Source: Anaerolineales bacterium (GTDB lineage: Bacteria; Chloroflexota; Anaerolineae; 4572-78; J111). Taken from it: DNA of 64,000 nucleotides. The notes under the pieces were generated by a model. It was not told where the DNA came from. It worked only from the letters and a program-made list of their open reading frames with translations, and made no database searches. Shown here piece after piece: positions 16,036 to 24,196 of the stretch. The position numbers and the translations under genes were made by a program. The stretch covers positions 1-64,000 of the forward strand of contig JACKAU010000012.1 of NCBI GenBank assembly GCA_020634855.1. Direction: 5' to 3'. Positions within the stretch are counted from its first letter, which is position 1; each line of letters begins with the position of its first letter.

Positions 16036-16980
16036 ATGAAGGACTATCGCGCAACGGCTCCCGGCAAAGTGATTTTGTTTGGCGAACACGCGGTGGTATA
16101 TCACCAACCCGCGATTGCCGTGCCCGTGACCACCGTACAGGCCAAAGTTGATTTGCAAGCGACCGGCGAAAACAGCGGTTTACGTATCATTGCGCCCGAT
16201 TTAGGGCGCGATTACCGGCTGGCTGAAGCTGAGGCGGATGACGCGCTGGCCTTAATCATCCGACTAACGCTGGCCCGGTTTCAGCAGGTTGAGTCTCTCC
16301 AGGCCACGTTGATCGTCACCTCAACGATTCCCCTAGGGCGCGGTTTGGGTAGCGGCGCTGCCATCTCGACGGCGGTAGTGCGGGCGTTGGCCCAATTCTA
16401 CGGGCAGCAGATAACCCCCGCCGCTATATCTGATCTGGTCTATGAAGTAGAGAAGTTGTATCACGGCACGCCATCGGGTATCGACAATACGGTCATCGCC
16501 TATGAGCAGCCGGTCTATTTCATCCGGCAGCAGCCCATCGAGCGCCTGCCGGTGGGTCGAGCCTTTATATTGGTGGTGGGCGACACGGGCCAGGTATCGC
16601 CTACCCATAAGGCGGTCGGCCACGTGCGCCGGCAGTGGCAGGCCGACCCGCAGCGGTTTGAATCGCTTTTCGCCGAAGCCGGTAGAATTGCCGCTACGGC
16701 CAGAACGATCATCGAGCAGGGTGGGCCGGGAGCAACGTTGGGCGCTTTGATGAATGACAATCAGGCGGTGTTGGCGGCGATGGGGGTGTCGTCGCCGGAA
16801 TTAGACCGGTTAATTGAGGCCGCCCGGCAGGCCGGAGCCTGGGGCGCGAAGCTGTCGGGCGCGGGTTGGGGTGGCAATATGATCGCTTTGGTTGAACCGG
16901 AGACTGCGCCAGCCGTATCGGACGCCTTGCTCAAGGCCGGGGCGACCGGCTGCATTATCACCGAAGTGGCCCCCTCATGA
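16036..16980 (+). CDS. Mevalonate kinase (GHMP family)
   Basis: A 314-residue GHMP kinase that phosphorylates mevalonate with ATP in the mevalonate route to isopentenyl diphosphate. The N-terminal APGKVILFGEHAVVYHQPA is the mevalonate-kinase signature, PLGRGLGSGAAIS is the GHMP ATP-binding loop, GTPSGIDNT carries the catalytic Asp region, and KLSGAGWGGNM is motif 3. The ATG at 16036 was chosen because the family signature begins immediately after it. No other mevalonate-pathway gene is in the window. Some Chloroflexota are known to use this pathway rather than MEP. Confidence 0.9.
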   Translation: MKDYRATAPGKVILFGEHAVVYHQPAIAVPVTTVQAKVDLQATGENSGLRIIAPDLGRDYRLAEAEADDALALIIRLTLARFQQVESLQATLIVTSTIPLGRGLGSGAAISTAVVRALAQFYGQQITPAAISDLVYEVEKLYHGTPSGIDNTVIAYEQPVYFIRQQPIERLPVGRAFILVVGDTGQVSPTHKAVGHVRRQWQADPQRFESLFAEAGRIAATARTIIEQGGPGATLGALMNDNQAVLAAMGVSSPELDRLIEAARQAGAWGAKLSGAGWGGNMIALVEPETAPAVSDALLKAGATGCIITEVAPS

Positions 16981-17003
16981 TCCGTCACCCTTAAGTTTTG
17001 GAT

Positions 17004-17026
17004 TACCGTCCGGCTGCGATTATAAT
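17004..17026 (+). promoter_or_regulatory. Probable ftsY promoter
   Basis: The -10 hexamer TATAAT (17021-17026) has a weak -35 match, TTGGAT, 17 bp upstream (16998-17003). The predicted start would give a leader of about 30 nt before the ftsY ATG. Confidence 0.45.
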
Positions 17027-17061
17027 AACAGTTTGAATGTGAATTCGTATAGAGGCAATCG

Positions 17062-17979
17062 ATGTTTGGTTTTAACAGAAACAAGATAAAAGAGGGTCTA
17101 TCTCGTACCCGCAACTCCGTTTTTGGACAGATCACCACCCTATTTGGGGGCGGCGATATTGATGATGAATTTTGGGAAGATTTGGAAGCGTTGTTGATTC
17201 AAGCCGACGTTGGGGCTGAGACTTCCATGGAACTCATTGAAACCGTGCGCAAGCGGGTTGAGCGGGATGGGATTTACAAGGCAGCCGATGCCAAAGGTAT
17301 CCTTAAAGAGGAAATGCAGCATCTGCTGGATGGCTATACCCCTTCAAAAATTGAAGAACATCGCCTGGTGACCGTCATTTTAGTAGTAGGCGTTAACGGC
17401 TCCGGCAAAACGACTACGATTGCCAAGTTGGCCCATTACTATCAACAGCAGGGCCGTCGAGTTGTTTTGGGTGCGGCCGATACCTTCCGGGCCGCGGCCA
17501 TCGACCAGCTCAAGATTTGGGGTGAGCGCGCCGGGGTAACAGTTATCGCTCACCAGGAAAATGCCGATCCCGGGGCGGTGGTGTTTGACTCGCTCAAGAG
17601 CGCGCTGGCTCGTAAGGCCGATATGGTGATTATCGACACCGCCGGACGGTTGCATACCAAGTTCAATTTAATGAAGGAACTGGAAAAACTTAAGAGCATC
17701 GCCCGCAAGCAGGTTCATGCCGCGCCGCATGAAACACTGCTGGTGTTGGATGGAACAACCGGCCAGAACGCGCTGTCGCAGGCCAAGCATTTCAAGAAAA
17801 GCGTTGAGATTACCGGCGTGGTAGTCACCAAATTGGACGGCACCGCCAAAGGGGGCGTGGTCTTGGCCATCGGTAAGACCCTGGAAGTGCCGGTACGGTT
17901 TATTGGGGTGGGCGAAGGGCTTGACGACCTGATGCCGTTCGACTCAAAAGCCTTTGTCGATGCGTTATTTGATGATTAA
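17062..17979 (+). CDS. ftsY: Signal recognition particle receptor FtsY
   Basis: A 305-residue SRP-type GTPase that docks SRP-ribosome complexes at the membrane for cotranslational insertion. The short N domain (about 1-85) is followed by the G domain with G1 GVNGSGKTTT, the insertion-box motif GAADTFRAAAIDQL, G3 DTAGR, G4 TKLDGTAKGG and a C-terminal GVGEGLDDLMPF. There is no acidic A domain, as in many Gram-positive and Chloroflexota forms. Its stop overlaps the convergent lipoprotein stop by 3-4 bp. Confidence 0.97.
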   Translation: MFGFNRNKIKEGLSRTRNSVFGQITTLFGGGDIDDEFWEDLEALLIQADVGAETSMELIETVRKRVERDGIYKAADAKGILKEEMQHLLDGYTPSKIEEHRLVTVILVVGVNGSGKTTTIAKLAHYYQQQGRRVVLGAADTFRAAAIDQLKIWGERAGVTVIAHQENADPGAVVFDSLKSALARKADMVIIDTAGRLHTKFNLMKELEKLKSIARKQVHAAPHETLLVLDGTTGQNALSQAKHFKKSVEITGVVVTKLDGTAKGGVVLAIGKTLEVPVRFIGVGEGLDDLMPFDSKAFVDALFDD

Positions 17980-18554
17980 ACGCCGCGACGGGTACCGACC
18001 ACAAACATCTCTCCTTCTAGAATTTCAAGGCGGGTGATGTCTAATTCGCTCAAAGTTGTGGTCAGGGCCTCGTTGACCGTCTGGGTAATTGATTCGAGAA
18101 TGGCGTCGGGAAAATCAAAAGATCCCATTCGGGCCTCTTGAACTTCGACCACTAATTGGCCGTTGTCGACCACAGCGGTCGCGACAATTAATGAATCGAA
18201 TTCGACCGGGCCAAACGGCTTGACGCCACCCGTGATAAAAATCCGGCCGCTGGTGAACCATATTTGGGGGTTGCTCAGCGGTACTCGCCCGGTTTCGACC
18301 AGTTCTTTGGCAAATAACGAAGTGATTTCTTCATTGGTAATGCGCAACTGAGACTCGTTGTTGATGGTGGCCTCTTGTAAAGCTTGATAAAAATTGTCTT
18401 CAAGGCGGTCGGCAGACTCCTGGCTGACCTCGATTTCACCGGGTGGTTTGATTTCATCCAGCGCGTTGCCGGAGCCGCAGGCCAGACCGACCAGTAGCAG
18501 TAGGCTTAGAACTGCAATGATTTTCTTAGGGAAGATAGTGGTTAACACGACCAT
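17976..18554 (-). CDS. Lipoprotein, unknown function
   Basis: A 192-residue predicted lipoprotein. The lipobox is VGLACGSG with the lipidated Cys near residue 26, after a hydrophobic segment. The mature part alternates beta strands and reads like a small ligand- or lipid-binding domain, but I recognise no family. The ATG at 18554 has AAGGAGT 5 nt upstream, far better than the start 21 codons earlier. It is convergent with ftsY (overlapping stops) and divergent from scpB. Confidence 0.8.
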   Translation of the reverse strand: MVVLTTIFPKKIIAVLSLLLLVGLACGSGNALDEIKPPGEIEVSQESADRLEDNFYQALQEATINNESQLRITNEEITSLFAKELVETGRVPLSNPQIWFTSGRIFITGGVKPFGPVEFDSLIVATAVVDNGQLVVEVQEARMGSFDFPDAILESITQTVNEALTTTLSELDITRLEILEGEMFVVGTRRGV

Positions 18555-18610
18555 GTAACTCCTTTTGAATTGCCTATCCAAGTGAAAAATTATAGCATCC
18601 TTCATGTGAG

Positions 18611-19201
18611 ATGACAACAGAGCTTAATCAACAACAAATTGCAAAAATTATCGAGGGGTTGTTATTTGTGGCCTCCGAGCCGGTTTCGATTAAATATCTA
18701 GGCTCAGTTATCGACTGCGCCAACGATGAAATTGAAGCCGCATTGGATGTACTCAGAGAGTCCGGCAACGAGCGAGGGATCAGACTCCAGCGCCAGGGCA
18801 GCAAAGTTCAGTTGGTTTCGGCCCCTGAATTGACCGATTATGTAGAGCGCTTCTTGGGGGTGACCGTGTCGGGGAAATTTTCGACGCCGGCCTTGGAAAC
18901 ACTGGCAATTATCGCCTACCGCCAGCCGATTACCCGCCCGGAAATAGAAGCGATTCGAGGGGTTAACAGCGATGGCGTTCTCCGCACGCTGATCAGTAAA
19001 GGGTTGGTGGAGGAAGTGGGGCGGCTCGACTCGGTCGGGCATCCGTCGCTGTTTGCCACCACCTTTGAGTTCTTGCGCTATTTTGGCTTGAACGATATGG
19101 ACGAACTGCCGGAACTGAACCTCCCGCAAATTGAACTGCCTAAGAATGGGAGTGGGAGTGGCGAACCCGGGTTGGATGAGGAGTCCGACAGTCTCGATTG
19201 A
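18611..19201 (+). CDS. scpB: Segregation and condensation protein B
   Basis: A 196-residue ScpB, the winged-helix dimer that binds ScpA in the SMC-ScpAB condensin and acts in chromosome organisation and segregation. Recognisable parts are IIEGLLFVASEPVS near the N-terminus and LETLAIIAYRQPITRPEIEAIRGVNSDG at about residues 96-123. The Ser/Asp/Glu-rich tail is variable in the family. The ATG has no good Shine-Dalgarno site. scpA is not in the window; the order scpB - pseudouridine synthase - cmk is common in Gram-positives and Chloroflexota. Confidence 0.95.
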   Translation: MTTELNQQQIAKIIEGLLFVASEPVSIKYLGSVIDCANDEIEAALDVLRESGNERGIRLQRQGSKVQLVSAPELTDYVERFLGVTVSGKFSTPALETLAIIAYRQPITRPEIEAIRGVNSDGVLRTLISKGLVEEVGRLDSVGHPSLFATTFEFLRYFGLNDMDELPELNLPQIELPKNGSGSGEPGLDEESDSLD

Positions 19202-19260
19202 GACGACACCGATAATGAAAATGTATTGGAGCGACAAAGCTTGCGTTGTCATTCACAGTC

Positions 19261-19285
19261 AGGTCAAAGTAAACTTTGACGCTCC
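19261..19285. repeat. Dispersed palindrome, copy 2
   Basis: This 25-base stretch, GTCAAAGT-AA-ACTTTGAC plus GCTCC, is identical to 6961-6985. It lies between scpB and the pseudouridine synthase gene, about 30 bp before the latter's start. Confidence 0.85.
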
Positions 19286-19315
19286 AAACCGTTATTTTCA
19301 GAGGAGCAATCTTAA

Positions 19316-20077
19316 GTGGCGCGTTCTAAAACGGCCGGCAAAACAGAACAACAGCGGTTGCAAAAAGTAATGGCCCAGGCCGGCGTGGCCTCGCGGCGGG
19401 CCAGCGAACTGCTCATTGAGGCGGGACGGGTGTCGGTTAACGGTGAAGTCGTGACTTCTTTAGGTACGAAGGTTGATCCTAAGCGTGACACCATTACTGT
19501 TGACGGACAGGCGTTATCCGGACAACCGCAAAAACCGACGTACATTATCCTAAACAAGCCTCGCCACGTACTCAGCGCCGTCACGGATGACCGCGGGCGA
19601 CGGACCGTGGTCGAATTGGTGGATATTCCGGAGCGGGTTCATCCGGTCGGCCGGCTTGACTTATTGAGCGAAGGCTTGATTTTGCTGACGAACGATGGCG
19701 AATTAACTAAAGAAATAACCCACCCCAGCCATCACGTGGAAAAGGAATATCAGGTATTGGTGGAAGGGCAGCCCTCAACCGATACGCTGTGGCGATGGCG
19801 GCAGGGGGGGATCGAAGTGGACGGTCGCCCCACCGGTCGGGCGGTGGTAGAGCGGATGAAATACGAGTCGGGGAGTACCTGGCTCAAAGTAGTTTTAACC
19901 GAAGGCCGCAAGCGCCAGATTCGAGAAGTGGCCAAAATTTTGGGCCATCGCGTTAAAAAGCTGGTTCGAGTGCGGATTGGCCCGATCCGGCTGGGCGCGT
20001 TGAAGGTCGGCAACTGGCGCTATCTCACGCCATCTGAAGTGCAATTGTTGAAACAAGAAATCAAAAGAATGAGGTGA
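19316..20077 (+). CDS. 23S rRNA pseudouridine synthase, RsuA/RluB family
   Basis: A 253-residue pseudouridine synthase of the RsuA/RluB/RluF group, which isomerises uridine in rRNA. It has an N-terminal S4 RNA-binding domain (RLQKVMAQAGVASRRASELL, about 13-60) and a catalytic domain with the conserved HPVGRLDLLSEGLILLTNDG, where the Asp of GRLD is the nucleophile. GRKRQIREV lies near the C-terminus. The start is GTG with AGAGGAG upstream. Assignment to RluB (position 2605) rather than RluE/F is likely but not proven. The cmk gene overlaps or follows directly. Confidence 0.93.
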   Translation: MARSKTAGKTEQQRLQKVMAQAGVASRRASELLIEAGRVSVNGEVVTSLGTKVDPKRDTITVDGQALSGQPQKPTYIILNKPRHVLSAVTDDRGRRTVVELVDIPERVHPVGRLDLLSEGLILLTNDGELTKEITHPSHHVEKEYQVLVEGQPSTDTLWRWRQGGIEVDGRPTGRAVVERMKYESGSTWLKVVLTEGRKRQIREVAKILGHRVKKLVRVRIGPIRLGALKVGNWRYLTPSEVQLLKQEIKRMR

Positions 20078-20082
20078 TACCC

Positions 20083-20784
20083 TTGTCAAAACCGGCTACA
20101 ATTGCCATCGACGGATTTGCCGGGTCTGGCAAAAGTACGGCGGCGGCCCGACTGGCCGAAGCCTTAGATTATTTGTATTTTGATACCGGAGTGATGTATC
20201 GAGCGGTCACTTGGGCGATTCTCGAACAAGGCATCGATCCGGGCGATGCCGAACAGGTTTCCAGAGTGGCTGAAGCCTTAACCATCGACGTGGTGGCTAA
20301 TGGCCCGGATGATGGTCGCCAATTTACGGTTTTGGCCGATGGGCAGGATGTCACCTGGGCCATCCGTGAGCCGGCTGTGGAGGCCAATGTATCATTAGTC
20401 TCCTCTTACCCGCGCGTTCGAATCGTATTGACCGATCAGCAGCGCCGCATTGCTGCCGCCGGGCCGGTCGTAATGGCCGGTCGTGATGTGGGGACAGTCG
20501 TCTTACCTCAGGCTGATTTGAAAATATTTTTGGTGGCGTCAGCCGAGGAACGCGCCCACCGTCGCTGCAAGCAGCTTAAAGAGCAACATAAGCCCATCGA
20601 TTATGATCGTATTCTAACGGCGATTATAGAACGGGATAAAAAAGATCGAGAAAATCCCGTCTCCCCCACTATCCCGGCTGAGGATGCTGTGATTTTGAAT
20701 ACCGATAATTTGAATGTTGATGAGGTTGTCGGCGAATTACAGACCTTGGTGAAACAGTTGCGTAGCGGCTTAAAGGTCGCTTAA
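20083..20784 (+). CDS. cmk: Cytidylate kinase
   Basis: A 233-residue (d)CMP kinase that uses ATP to make (d)CDP. Seen are the P-loop GFAGSGKST, the CMP-site motif YFDTGVMYRAVT, GRDVGTVVLP and the lid segment RAHRRCKQL. A TTG start at 20083 is preferred because AGGTGA lies 5 nt upstream; the GTG at 20074 overlaps the stop of the synthase gene and has no Shine-Dalgarno site. It is translationally close to the pseudouridine synthase and probably shares its transcript. Confidence 0.95.
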   Translation: MSKPATIAIDGFAGSGKSTAAARLAEALDYLYFDTGVMYRAVTWAILEQGIDPGDAEQVSRVAEALTIDVVANGPDDGRQFTVLADGQDVTWAIREPAVEANVSLVSSYPRVRIVLTDQQRRIAAAGPVVMAGRDVGTVVLPQADLKIFLVASAEERAHRRCKQLKEQHKPIDYDRILTAIIERDKKDRENPVSPTIPAEDAVILNTDNLNVDEVVGELQTLVKQLRSGLKVA

Positions 20785-20801
20785 AGCCGCCTGAAATTGG
20801 G

Positions 20802-21779
20802 TTAGTTGGTCGTAACGGCTTTTGTCGAAGCGCGTTTTTTGGTTTTTTGAGGCGGCTGCGGTTTCGTTAAGCCGGTTGGGCTGAAAAAAATCAGCAGAGC
20901 AACCAGGGTAAATCCAATTCCGCCGATGATCCCGACCGGTAAAGGCCCCAGTAGAGGGTTGGGTTCGCCTTGGACAAATAGTCCCCCCAACCCAGCGATG
21001 CCGTTAATTGCGGCGTGACCAATGACCGCCGGCCAAACGTTGCCACTCTTTATGGTCAACCAGCCTAGGAAAATGCTGAAGATGATCGTAAACCAGACCA
21101 TCGCCAGCGGGCCGAGGATCGGCGCGCCGGGATAATCGAAGCCATAGTTATAGCCCATCAGGATAATCGGCCAGTGCCAGACGCCCCAGATAACGCCCAC
21201 CAGCAGCACGGCTCGCCGCTCTCCCAAGGGCATTAATTTGGGTTGTAGATAGGCGCGCCAGCCAAATTCTTCACCAAATGTAGCGAAGCTGTTGATGAGA
21301 GGGGCTAGTAGCATGGCCTGGATGGTTTGAACGGCGACAATTAACCAAAGCGTGTTGCCTGTTAGATCCATGTCGGGCGCATTCGTTTCAATCAGCGTTC
21401 GCAACGTACTAAAGGATGGATCGAAATAGACGGGAAAAATCAGCAAGAAAACGGCCAGTCCAGCCAAAGTTAAAATTCCCGGTAGGAACCAGCCCGCAAG
21501 CCAATACGGCCAAGTTTGTTTGAATCGGGGTTTTAGCTGCTTTATTTGCCAACCTTCGCGGGTGATGATCCGGGTCAGGATGTGAGCCAGTCCAGGTGAC
21601 CACATCACTACCGCTGAAAGCAATATAAAGGCCAGGGTGACGGGTGTACCGGCAATGAGCACCGGACTCTGCTGTAGGCCTCCGGTTAAGAAAATGACCA
21701 GGGCCGCAGCCCAGGCGATGCCAAAAGCAAAAAGTAAATAGAGGTAAATACGCTTTGTGTCGAGTTGTTCATTCATCAT
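20802..21779 (-). CDS. CPBP (CAAX-like) intramembrane metalloprotease
   Basis: A 325-residue membrane protein of the CPBP/ABI family, relatives of the CAAX prenyl protease Rce1. About eight spans are visible. The catalytic motifs are FGEEFGWRAYL (EExxxR), WGVWHWPIIL (second motif with His) and IGHAAINGIAG (third motif with His/Asn). Bacterial members act in bacteriocin immunity, peptide maturation or unknown processes, and nothing here indicates a substrate. The stop is 17 bp from the convergent cmk stop. The start could be either of two adjacent Met codons. Confidence 0.85.
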   Translation of the reverse strand: MMNEQLDTKRIYLYLLFAFGIAWAAALVIFLTGGLQQSPVLIAGTPVTLAFILLSAVVMWSPGLAHILTRIITREGWQIKQLKPRFKQTWPYWLAGWFLPGILTLAGLAVFLLIFPVYFDPSFSTLRTLIETNAPDMDLTGNTLWLIVAVQTIQAMLLAPLINSFATFGEEFGWRAYLQPKLMPLGERRAVLLVGVIWGVWHWPIILMGYNYGFDYPGAPILGPLAMVWFTIIFSIFLGWLTIKSGNVWPAVIGHAAINGIAGLGGLFVQGEPNPLLGPLPVGIIGGIGFTLVALLIFFSPTGLTKPQPPQKTKKRASTKAVTTN

Positions 21780-21848
21780 TCGTCCCCTGTTTTATGTGAA
21801 GGATTGTGTCCTGAACTTATTATAATCTTTAGCGGAAATTTTATCTAT

Positions 21849-21901
21849 GCCAAAATGCTTAGTTGCCTTGAGACCTAGCTACGCATTTTGGCTTAGTTGC
21901 C
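21849..21901. repeat. Inverted repeat upstream of the recombinase-like membrane protein
   Basis: GCCAAAATGC (21849-21858) and GCATTTTGGC (21883-21892) are perfect inverted arms. Each arm is also followed by GCTTAGTTGCC as a direct repeat. It lies in the 200-bp gap between divergent genes and could be an operator or a decayed element. Confidence 0.5.
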
Positions 21902-21979
21902 CCCGTAATTTTGCGCTTAACTTTAAAATCGGTAGAATCGAACTGATAACCGGCAATAATCTTTTACCAGAAAAATGTC

Positions 21980-24070
21980 ATGAGCGAACAATCTTCCAAA
22001 GAACAGAGTTTGAATAAAGCCTTATTTACCCTGGTTCGGCACGTTGGGCTGACGCCTGAAGAGGTGTCGAACCTGCGCCTATCGCATTTGCGATTGGCCG
22101 GCAAACATCCCAGCATTGTGATCCCGGCTGCGGATGAACACCAAGCCAAAACCGTAGAGCTTGATTTGGACGCCCATCGGGCGTTAGTTGGCTGGCTGGT
22201 GACGCGGCCTGACTCGGTTAGCGATTTTCTGTTTCCCGGCGAAGGCGAAGATCCGTTGGACCTGCCTCATATTCAGCAAGCTGTGACGCAGGCGGCTGAA
22301 ACTGCTCCGCCGCCTAACCCGAAACCGGCCGAACCCGAACCAGCGCCGTCGTCGCCTCCACCGCCCGCACCCGAGCCAACTGCATCACCTCCTGATGACG
22401 ATTTGCCGCCACCGCCGCCCCGGCCCAGCCCCTACCAAACCAGACCATTCTCGCCGCCGCCGGCTCCTCCGGAAATGAGAATGCCGACTCGGCCCGGTGA
22501 GCCGCCACGGATGCGCCCGTCGAATTTACCATTCCCGCCGCCCGCTGCGCCTGAAGCCGATGCGCCGCCACTCGGCCGGCCGGAGCCGCCGCCATCAGTT
22601 TCTCGGCCGATGCGTCCGCAACCCACTTCGCCGACGCCGGGCAACCTACCGCCCCCAGAAGAGGAAAGTGGTGAGCCGATTGAACGTCCAGAACCGGCTC
22701 GACCGCGTCCGGTTGGGCGTAAAGAACCGCAAAAACCACCTCGGCCGGTACCAAACAAGGCCAAGGTGCGCACGCCGCCCAAACCGGTGCGCAAGCGAGA
22801 CAGCGACTCGTCGCCGGTTATCGTGCAGCGTAAAGACTCAGAGCCAATTCTGCCGCCGGTTAGCGTCTCCCCGGCCGGACCGTTTCCGGCGGCCTCGGAC
22901 GAGCCGCCGGCTAAGACGGAGATGCCGCCTGAAGCGGAGGCTCTTGCGGCTGAGGCCGCCGTCCCAGTGATGGCGAAAGCTGAGGCAGAGCCGATTAAAC
23001 CGGAAGCCGTTGAAACCGGGAGTGTCGATCAGGTCGAGACGCCGATTGAGCCTAAAATTGCGGTCGAAGCTGAGAATGATGAAGTAAAAGGTGAGGTTAA
23101 GGCCGAAGCGGAGACTCCCCCTGAAGTGAGTGGTGAGGCTGAGAAGCCCCAAGACAAGCCTCCGGAAGGAGAGGAAGCGTTAGTCGGTCAAGAAACCGAG
23201 CCTAAACGAACTCGCCGTAAAAAGAAAGCTAAGAAAGCCGCGGCGCCGGCTTGGCAGGAACGGCTGTCGCAGCCGATGACGCTCTCATTTGCTATTGGGG
23301 GCGGAATTGTGTTGTTAACCCTGTGTGTGGTTTGTGCGGGCAGTGGTTGGTTTGTCGCGTTGCAAGAAGAAGGTGGTCTATTAGCCAGTTTAGGGCTAAG
23401 CCAGCCTGGCATTGTCTTACCTACCGATGAACCCGGTGCAGAAAATGAGGCCACAGAAGAGCCACTTGAATCGGAGTTGGCGGAGGCGCCTAATTCCCCG
23501 ATGTCTACTCCAACGCTGCCGTCAACCAGCACCTCAACGGCTACCCCTACCCTCCTGCCGCCGACCAATACCCCCGCTGTAACCGACACGCCAACCCTTG
23601 AACCGACCGATACGCCCGAACCCACTGACACCCCTGAACCGACCGATACACCCGAACCGACCAACACACCGACGGAAGAGATCGTTGTTGATGAAGAGGA
23701 AGAACCAGAGCCGACAGTTGAACCCACGCCGACCTCGCAATTCAAATATGGCCCTCCCGTCCTGGTGTCGCCTAAGTCTGAAGAGGCATTTTTTGGCTTC
23801 GATGAAATTATTCTCAAGTGGCAGCCGGTAGAATTGGCCGAAGACGAGCAGTATGCGGTGCGGATGGTCTACCCGTTCAATGGTCAGCCTACTTACCAAG
23901 GCTCGAATGTCACTGAGCCGCAGTGGGTGGTGCCGCTGTCCCTGTATCAGCAGATCGATCCACCTGACCCTCGCTACGAATGGTTTGTGATTATCGAGCG
24001 GGTCAACGAAGAAGGGGTTGGAACTGCTATTAGTCCTGAAAGCGAGCATCGGTTTTTTGAATGGCATTAG
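21980..24070 (+). CDS. Single-span membrane protein with degenerate tyrosine-recombinase-like N-terminus
   Basis: A 696-residue protein with an unusual architecture. Residues 9-105 match the first half of a tyrosine-recombinase catalytic domain (VGLTPEEVSNLRLSHL, VGWLVTRPDSVSDFLFPGEG), but the catalytic Arg of the GLRxxEL motif is absent (GLTPEEV) and no HxxR or Tyr region follows. Residues 110-300 are Pro-rich, 300-405 are Ala/Glu-rich, and a basic cluster (409-419) precedes one transmembrane span (about 434-461), placing the N-terminus in the cytoplasm. Outside are a Thr/Pro stalk with EPTDTP repeats (541-564) and a C-terminal beta-sandwich domain (about 590-696). A link between cytoplasmic DNA or protein binding and the cell surface is inferred from the layout only. 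Confidence 0.8.
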   Translation: MSEQSSKEQSLNKALFTLVRHVGLTPEEVSNLRLSHLRLAGKHPSIVIPAADEHQAKTVELDLDAHRALVGWLVTRPDSVSDFLFPGEGEDPLDLPHIQQAVTQAAETAPPPNPKPAEPEPAPSSPPPPAPEPTASPPDDDLPPPPPRPSPYQTRPFSPPPAPPEMRMPTRPGEPPRMRPSNLPFPPPAAPEADAPPLGRPEPPPSVSRPMRPQPTSPTPGNLPPPEEESGEPIERPEPARPRPVGRKEPQKPPRPVPNKAKVRTPPKPVRKRDSDSSPVIVQRKDSEPILPPVSVSPAGPFPAASDEPPAKTEMPPEAEALAAEAAVPVMAKAEAEPIKPEAVETGSVDQVETPIEPKIAVEAENDEVKGEVKAEAETPPEVSGEAEKPQDKPPEGEEALVGQETEPKRTRRKKKAKKAAAPAWQERLSQPMTLSFAIGGGIVLLTLCVVCAGSGWFVALQEEGGLLASLGLSQPGIVLPTDEPGAENEATEEPLESELAEAPNSPMSTPTLPSTSTSTATPTLLPPTNTPAVTDTPTLEPTDTPEPTDTPEPTDTPEPTNTPTEEIVVDEEEEPEPTVEPTPTSQFKYGPPVLVSPKSEEAFFGFDEIILKWQPVELAEDEQYAVRMVYPFNGQPTYQGSNVTEPQWVVPLSLYQQIDPPDPRYEWFVIIERVNEEGVGTAISPESEHRFFEWH
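23600..23674 (+). repeat. Tandem repeat coding for an EPTDTP stalk
   Basis: Four near-copies of an 18-bp unit encode EPTDTP/EPTNTP in the extracellular stalk of the preceding protein. Such Thr/Pro stalks are common in secreted Chloroflexota proteins. Confidence 0.7.
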
Positions 24071-24083
24071 TGGATAGGTGTTT

Positions 24084-24137
24084 GTAGTCACCGCGTTGAC
24101 AGTGCTAACAAAATGGCTGAAGCCATTACTGCGAACC
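24084..24137. repeat. Dispersed double-hairpin repeat, degenerate copy
   Basis: GTAGTCACCGC at the left and ATGGCTGAAGCCATTACT plus GCGAACC at the right match, in reverse orientation, the element at 62078-62130. The first hairpin has decayed, while the ATGGCTgaAGCCAT hairpin is kept. Confidence 0.65.
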
Positions 24138-24150
24138 AGGATGACAAACC

Positions 24151-24179
24151 AAAAAGCCTCCCTTTTGGGGAGGCTTTTT
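24151..24179. terminator. Bidirectional rho-independent terminator
   Basis: AAAAAGCCTCCC (24151-24162) pairs with GGGAGGCTTTTT (24168-24179) around a 5-nt loop. A-run and T-run flanks suit both the incoming plus-strand membrane-protein gene and the minus-strand radical SAM gene. Confidence 0.9.
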
Positions 24180-24196
24180 GGTTGACAATTGTCAGT

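Noticed and set aside
23188..23817. Long Ser/Gly-rich minus-strand frame opposite the EPTDTP stalk
   Set aside because: It is the shadow of the Thr/Pro-rich coding repeat on the plus strand and has no independent signal.
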